Shown here piece after piece: positions 61,270-64,000 of a stretch of 64,000 nucleotides of DNA. Position numbers and translations under genes: made by a program. The notes under the pieces are model-generated. The model was not told the origin of the DNA and searched no databases. It saw nothing but the letters and a program-made list of their open reading frames with translations. Origin of the DNA: Actinomycetota bacterium (GTDB lineage: Bacteria > Actinomycetota > Geothermincolia > Geothermincolales > RBG-13-55-18); contig JABLXL010000004.1 of assembly GCA_013178005.1 (NCBI GenBank), forward strand, positions 111,053 through 175,052. Reading direction: 5' to 3'. Position 1 is the first letter of the stretch. Every line of letters starts with the position of its first letter.

Positions 61270-61353
61270 GGGAGCGGAAGCCGGGTCAGCGGCCTGCTCG
61301 CAGGAGAAATTCCGGCTCAGTGTCCGGCATTCCCGTGAACGTGCCGAGAGTCA

Positions 61354-61383
61354 GAGAAACCCGGCCAAAAAGCCGGGTTTCTC
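61354..61383 (+). terminator. Hairpin terminator after the lipoprotein gene
   Basis: A perfect 12-base stem, GAGAAACCCGGC with GCCGGGTTTCTC, loop CAAAAA. No long T-run follows; the stem itself holds TTT. It is symmetric enough to act from both strands. Confidence 0.65.
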
Positions 61384-61805
61384 AGTCCGATTTGGCGTAC
61401 GCGTCATTACTTGCGGCAGCCCAGGCGATCGGCGATACGGGTGGTGGTTGTCAACGAAGGACGCTTGAACGGGTACATGATCGTACGCTAACTAGCCGGG
61501 TCCGTGAGGCAGCTTCTGCAGGTGCGATTGTCGGGGCGGAGTTCCCTGCATCCGTGCATTTGGCCAGTACCGGAAAAACCATCCATTAAGTTACCCGCGA
61601 TGTTACATAGATGTGACAATATCGTTACGTTTTCAATAAAAATCGCCCTTATATATGAAAAAATCACCCATTCAGCTCGATATATATAGTGAAATATCCG
61701 AATGATCCCGCGGTGATGGGATCATGGGGATTGCGCCTCGGGCGCGCGAGGGAGTGCTTATACGGGACGATCTAGGACACCGCCTTTGGCGAGAAAGAGC
61801 CCTGT
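61384..61805. other. AT-rich regulatory-looking region before the repeat-protein locus
   Basis: Bases about 61590-61700 are AT-rich against a GC-rich background and include runs of TATATATA. An eight-base inverted repeat ATGATCCC/GGGATCAT lies at 61702-61709 and 61718-61725. This is a likely promoter region for the downstream genes, but I see no consensus pair I would mark. Confidence 0.4.
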
Positions 61806-62240
61806 ATGGATGCGAAGACGAAGGGGACTGCGAAATTGAACGCAGGGCCGGCTCCCGGTTTCGGCGCTCTCGATGCTGCCCTATCCTCGTATAGAGCCTG
61901 TCCTCTTTACCGTCAGTACCCCCGTTCGAATGTCATGGACCGGTATGCATTTGATATCGCCGTCCTTGAGGGCATGCTGCTTAGCTTCGAGCATCATGTG
62001 ATATCGCACCCTCCAGGGCAGGCCCTGGAGGGCCATTGGATGGACCGTGGATATAACGACCATGGTGTGGTCCATGAATATGGCGAACGGCCCGCGCATG
62101 ACGAGGCGGGACGTTTCTTCTCGGTACCGAGATTGGATTCTTTCGATGGTCGGGCGGCTTGGAGGAGGGAGAGGAAGGACAACCGGCGGGACGAGGCGTT
62201 GTTGGATAACCGAAGTGTTTTTCGGGATACGGGTAGCTAG
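61806..62240 (+). CDS. Doubtful reading frame before the repeat protein
   Basis: An open frame of 144 codons ending 12 bases before the repeat-protein start, so it could be a small upstream operon gene. Its composition (many His, Arg, Asp, Gly, no hydrophobic core) is not convincing, and the ribosome site GAGAAAGAG is weak. A perfect nine-base inverted repeat (62011-62019 with 62022-62030) lies within it. It may simply be non-coding leader. Confidence 0.22.
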   Translation: MDAKTKGTAKLNAGPAPGFGALDAALSSYRACPLYRQYPRSNVMDRYAFDIAVLEGMLLSFEHHVISHPPGQALEGHWMDRGYNDHGVVHEYGERPAHDEAGRFFSVPRLDSFDGRAAWRRERKDNRRDEALLDNRSVFRDTGS

Positions 62241-62252
62241 GGGGAGATAAAG

Positions 62253-64000
62253 ATGCTGCTCAACGGGAATCTGCAGAAGGCCATAAACCTTGCCGTGGTA
62301 GTCGTGCTCGTGGCGCTGGTCGCGCTAGGGGGCGTGATGGCTTTACCTGCGCGAAGCCCCATGGGGCCTATGCTGGGCAAGCTCTTCAACTCCAAGGATA
62401 TCCTGGTCAATTTCATGGGCAACCTGGATCCCAACGAGGTCGCCCAGGCCATCAACGAGAACCCGGACCTGGTCGCGGAGCTTCTCCCCCTGCTCCAGGT
62501 AGACCTCCTGGCCCAGGCGATCAACGACAACGAGGATTTCGTATGCGAGCTGGTGGCGGCACTCGACCCCAGGACGGCGGCTACCATCGTAAATGAGAAC
62601 CAGGAGTTCCTCGGCGACGTGCTCGACTACCTGGATCCACAAGTCATCGCCTATGTGGTCAACAACAACTCGCAGTTCATTGTGGAGGTCGCCCAGTATC
62701 TCGACCCCGTCTCCATCGCCTACATAGTCAACAACAACGCTACCCTTGCCATTGAACTGGTGGGAGCGCTGGATCCCATGGTCATCGCCAGCATCATAAA
62801 CAACAACTCCACCTTCATCACCCAAGTTGCGGGCCTGCTGGACCCCGTTGTCCTGGCGCGGGCAGTGAATGAGAACCCCAAGCTGCTCACGGACCTGTTA
62901 GGATTGATCGATCCCCGGGTAGCCGCCATGGCGGTCAACGCCAACGGCCGCTTCCTGACCCTGGTGATGGGGATGCTTGACGCCAGGGTATTGGCGGAGG
63001 CGGTCAACGCCAACGGGCGTTTTCTTGTCGACGTGCTAGGGTATCTGGACCCCGCGGTGATCGCGGATGTGCTCAATAATAACCAGGATTTGGTATATGA
63101 TGTGGTGGGGATGCTGGAGCCGTCCTTCATCGCGTCGATAATCAACAACCAGAGTTTCGTGACTTCACTGATCGGCTACCTGAACCCGTCCGCGATTGCG
63201 GGTTCCGTAAACGCCAACGCGGGTTTTGTAAGCTCCCTTCTGGGCTACCTGGATCCCGGCATGGTTGCGGGAGCGGTCTCCGACAACGCCGCGTGGATCA
63301 ACTCTCTCATCGGCGAGCTGGACGGCGCCCAGCTCGGCGCCATCATCGACAACAACTCGGCCTTCCTGGTGGACTTCGTGGGCGCTTTGTCCACCGATAC
63401 CGTGGCCGATATCGTCAACGGCAACCAGGCCTGGATAACCCAGCTCCTGGGCGAACTCGATCCCTCTGTGGTTGCGGGAGCGGTCTCCGACAACGCCGCG
63501 TGGATCAACTCTCTCATCGGCGAGCTGGACGGCGCCCAGCTCGGCGCCATCATCGACAACAACTCGGCCTTCCTGGTGGACTTCGTGGGCGCTTTGTCCC
63601 CTGAGACAATAGCCGACGTGGTAAACGGCAATCCCTCATGGGTGGTGGGATTGATTTCCAACCTGGACACCTCGGCCATCGCGGGCATAGCCAACGACCC
63701 CGCCACCATAGCCTTCGTAAACGCCCTGCTGCCCCAGCTCGACGCGGCGGCGCTCGCGGGCATCGTCAACGGCAACGGGGCCTGGGTGGCCGACCTGGTC
63801 TCGGGCATCACCCCGGCCACGGTAAACACCATGATCTCAGACCTCACCCCCTGGATCACCGGGACCTTGCTTCCCAACCTGGACACCTCGGCCATCGCGG
63901 GCATAGCCAACGACCCCGCCACCATAGCCTTCGTAAACGCCCTGCTGCCCCAGCTCGACGCGGCGGCGCTCGCGGGCATCGTCAACGGCAACGGGGCCTG
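62253..64000 (+). CDS. Exported protein of tandem 23-residue repeats (cut by window end)
   Basis: At least 582 residues, open at the window edge. An N-terminal signal or anchor helix (AINLAVVVVLVALVALGGVMA) is followed from about residue 57 by at least 22 tandem repeats, nearly all exactly 23 residues long. The consensus is L-D-P-x-V-(I/V)-A-x-(I/V)-(V/I)-N-x-N-x-x-F-(V/L)-x-x-(L/V)-(L/V)-G-(Y/A). Examples are LDPQVIAYVVNNNSQFIVEV and LDPAVIADVLNNNQDLVYDV. The pattern fits two short helices per unit packed into an extended solenoid or coil outside the cell. I do not recognise the family. Exact DNA copies of three-repeat blocks show recent growth. Start ATG 62253 follows GGGGGAG at 62240-62246. 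Confidence 0.85.
   Translation, partial: MLLNGNLQKAINLAVVVVLVALVALGGVMALPARSPMGPMLGKLFNSKDILVNFMGNLDPNEVAQAINENPDLVAELLPLLQVDLLAQAINDNEDFVCELVAALDPRTAATIVNENQEFLGDVLDYLDPQVIAYVVNNNSQFIVEVAQYLDPVSIAYIVNNNATLAIELVGALDPMVIASIINNNSTFITQVAGLLDPVVLARAVNENPKLLTDLLGLIDPRVAAMAVNANGRFLTLVMGMLDARVLAEAVNANGRFLVDVLGYLDPAVIADVLNNNQDLVYDVVGMLEPSFIASIINNQSFVTSLIGYLNPSAIAGSVNANAGFVSSLLGYLDPGMVAGAVSDNAAWINSLIGELDGAQLGAIIDNNSAFLVDFVGALSTDTVADIVNGNQAWITQLLGELDPSVVAGAVSDNAAWINSLIGELDGAQLGAIIDNNSAFLVDFVGALSPETIADVVNGNPSWVVGLISNLDTSAIAGIANDPATIAFVNALLPQLDAAALAGIVNGNGAWVADLVSGITPATVNTMISDLTPWITGTLLPNLDTSAIAGIANDPATIAFVNALLPQLDAAALAGIVNGNGA
63262..63599 (+). repeat. Exact 131-bp copies at a 207-bp step inside the repeat protein
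   Basis: 63262-63392 is identical to 63469-63599. The step of 207 bases is exactly three 23-codon units; the remaining third of each block is diverged. Confidence 0.95.
63658..64000 (+). repeat. Exact copies of at least 127 bp at a 216-bp step inside the repeat protein
   Basis: 63658-63784 is identical to 63874-64000, where the window ends, so the true extent is unknown. The step is 72 codons: three units, two of them with one or two extra residues. Confidence 0.95.

Noticed and set aside
63245..63991. Repetitive - strand frame at the right edge
   Set aside because: It mirrors the DNA repeats of the + strand solenoid gene, which has start, export signal and motif conservation; the - strand frame has none.
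1..64000. tRNA or rRNA genes
   Set aside because: I looked for T-loop and acceptor-stem patterns on both strands by eye and found none convincing; a covariance-model scan could overturn this.

Overview
This is a high-GC, gene-dense window that looks like a deep-branching, probably anaerobic member of the Actinomycetota (Geothermincolia/Coriobacteriia-like; this placement is inference). The pointers are a MurJ gene overlapping a secreted DUF6049-type gene, as in Mycobacterium Rv3909-Rv3910; a tandem WYL regulator pair like PafB/PafC; a glucosyl-3-phosphoglycerate synthase/phosphatase pair; a tad pilus locus with a very short Flp-type pilin; and many TTG/GTG starts preceded by strong Shine-Dalgarno sites. 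Indolepyruvate:ferredoxin oxidoreductase, an NDP-forming acyl-CoA synthetase alpha subunit, HypA/HypB and a glutaconate-type CoA-transferase suggest anaerobic amino-acid or organic-acid metabolism.

Layout. 0.3-4.7 kb: MMPL exporter, TMEM175-like channel, LemA. 5-9.6 kb: SbcD/SbcC-like nuclease-ATPase pair, a conserved unknown, a flavin reductase with a duplicated tail. 9.8-18.9 kb: hexapeptide acetyltransferase, phenylacetate-CoA-ligase-like enzyme, multi-PAS histidine kinase, secreted M28 peptidase with N-terminal repeats, CocE/NonD hydrolase. 19.3-22.4 kb: tandem WYL regulators flanked on both sides by short repeats at exact 60-bp steps. 22.9-27.4 kb: lipoprotein, acyl-CoA synthetase alpha, UppP, HypB/HypA. 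27.7-31.5 kb: CoA-transferase A/B, a rho-independent terminator, and a class C group II intron sitting exactly behind that terminator. 31.7-38.3 kb: anti-sigma/ECF sigma pair, IorA/IorB, glucosylglycerate synthesis. 38.5-41.4 kb: HD-GYP sensor, a leaderless 47-aa Cys protein, a one-helix protein. 41.5-49.7 kb: MurJ, DUF6049-like, GNAT, TauE/SafE, YbaK, KGG protein, COG2426 exporter, small lipoprotein. 50-57.7 kb: PriA and a tad operon (TadZ, TadA, TadB, TadC, Flp, prepilin peptidase) read leftward from a near-consensus promoter. 58-61.3 kb: two paralogous lipoproteins around a PQQ-type beta-propeller. 62.25 kb to the edge: an exported protein made almost entirely of 23-residue repeats, cut by the window end.

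The two most interesting signals are (1) the 23-residue repeat protein, with at least 22 tandem units and recent three-unit duplications at DNA level, which I cannot assign to a named family; and (2) a recurring pattern in which the 3' end of a gene is followed, about 70-200 bases downstream, by a second, often diverged copy of the same 3' end. In five of six clear cases the stop codon is preserved in the alignment. The six are SbcD, flavin reductase, the 94-aa protein, UppP, the 136-aa lipoprotein and prepilin peptidase.
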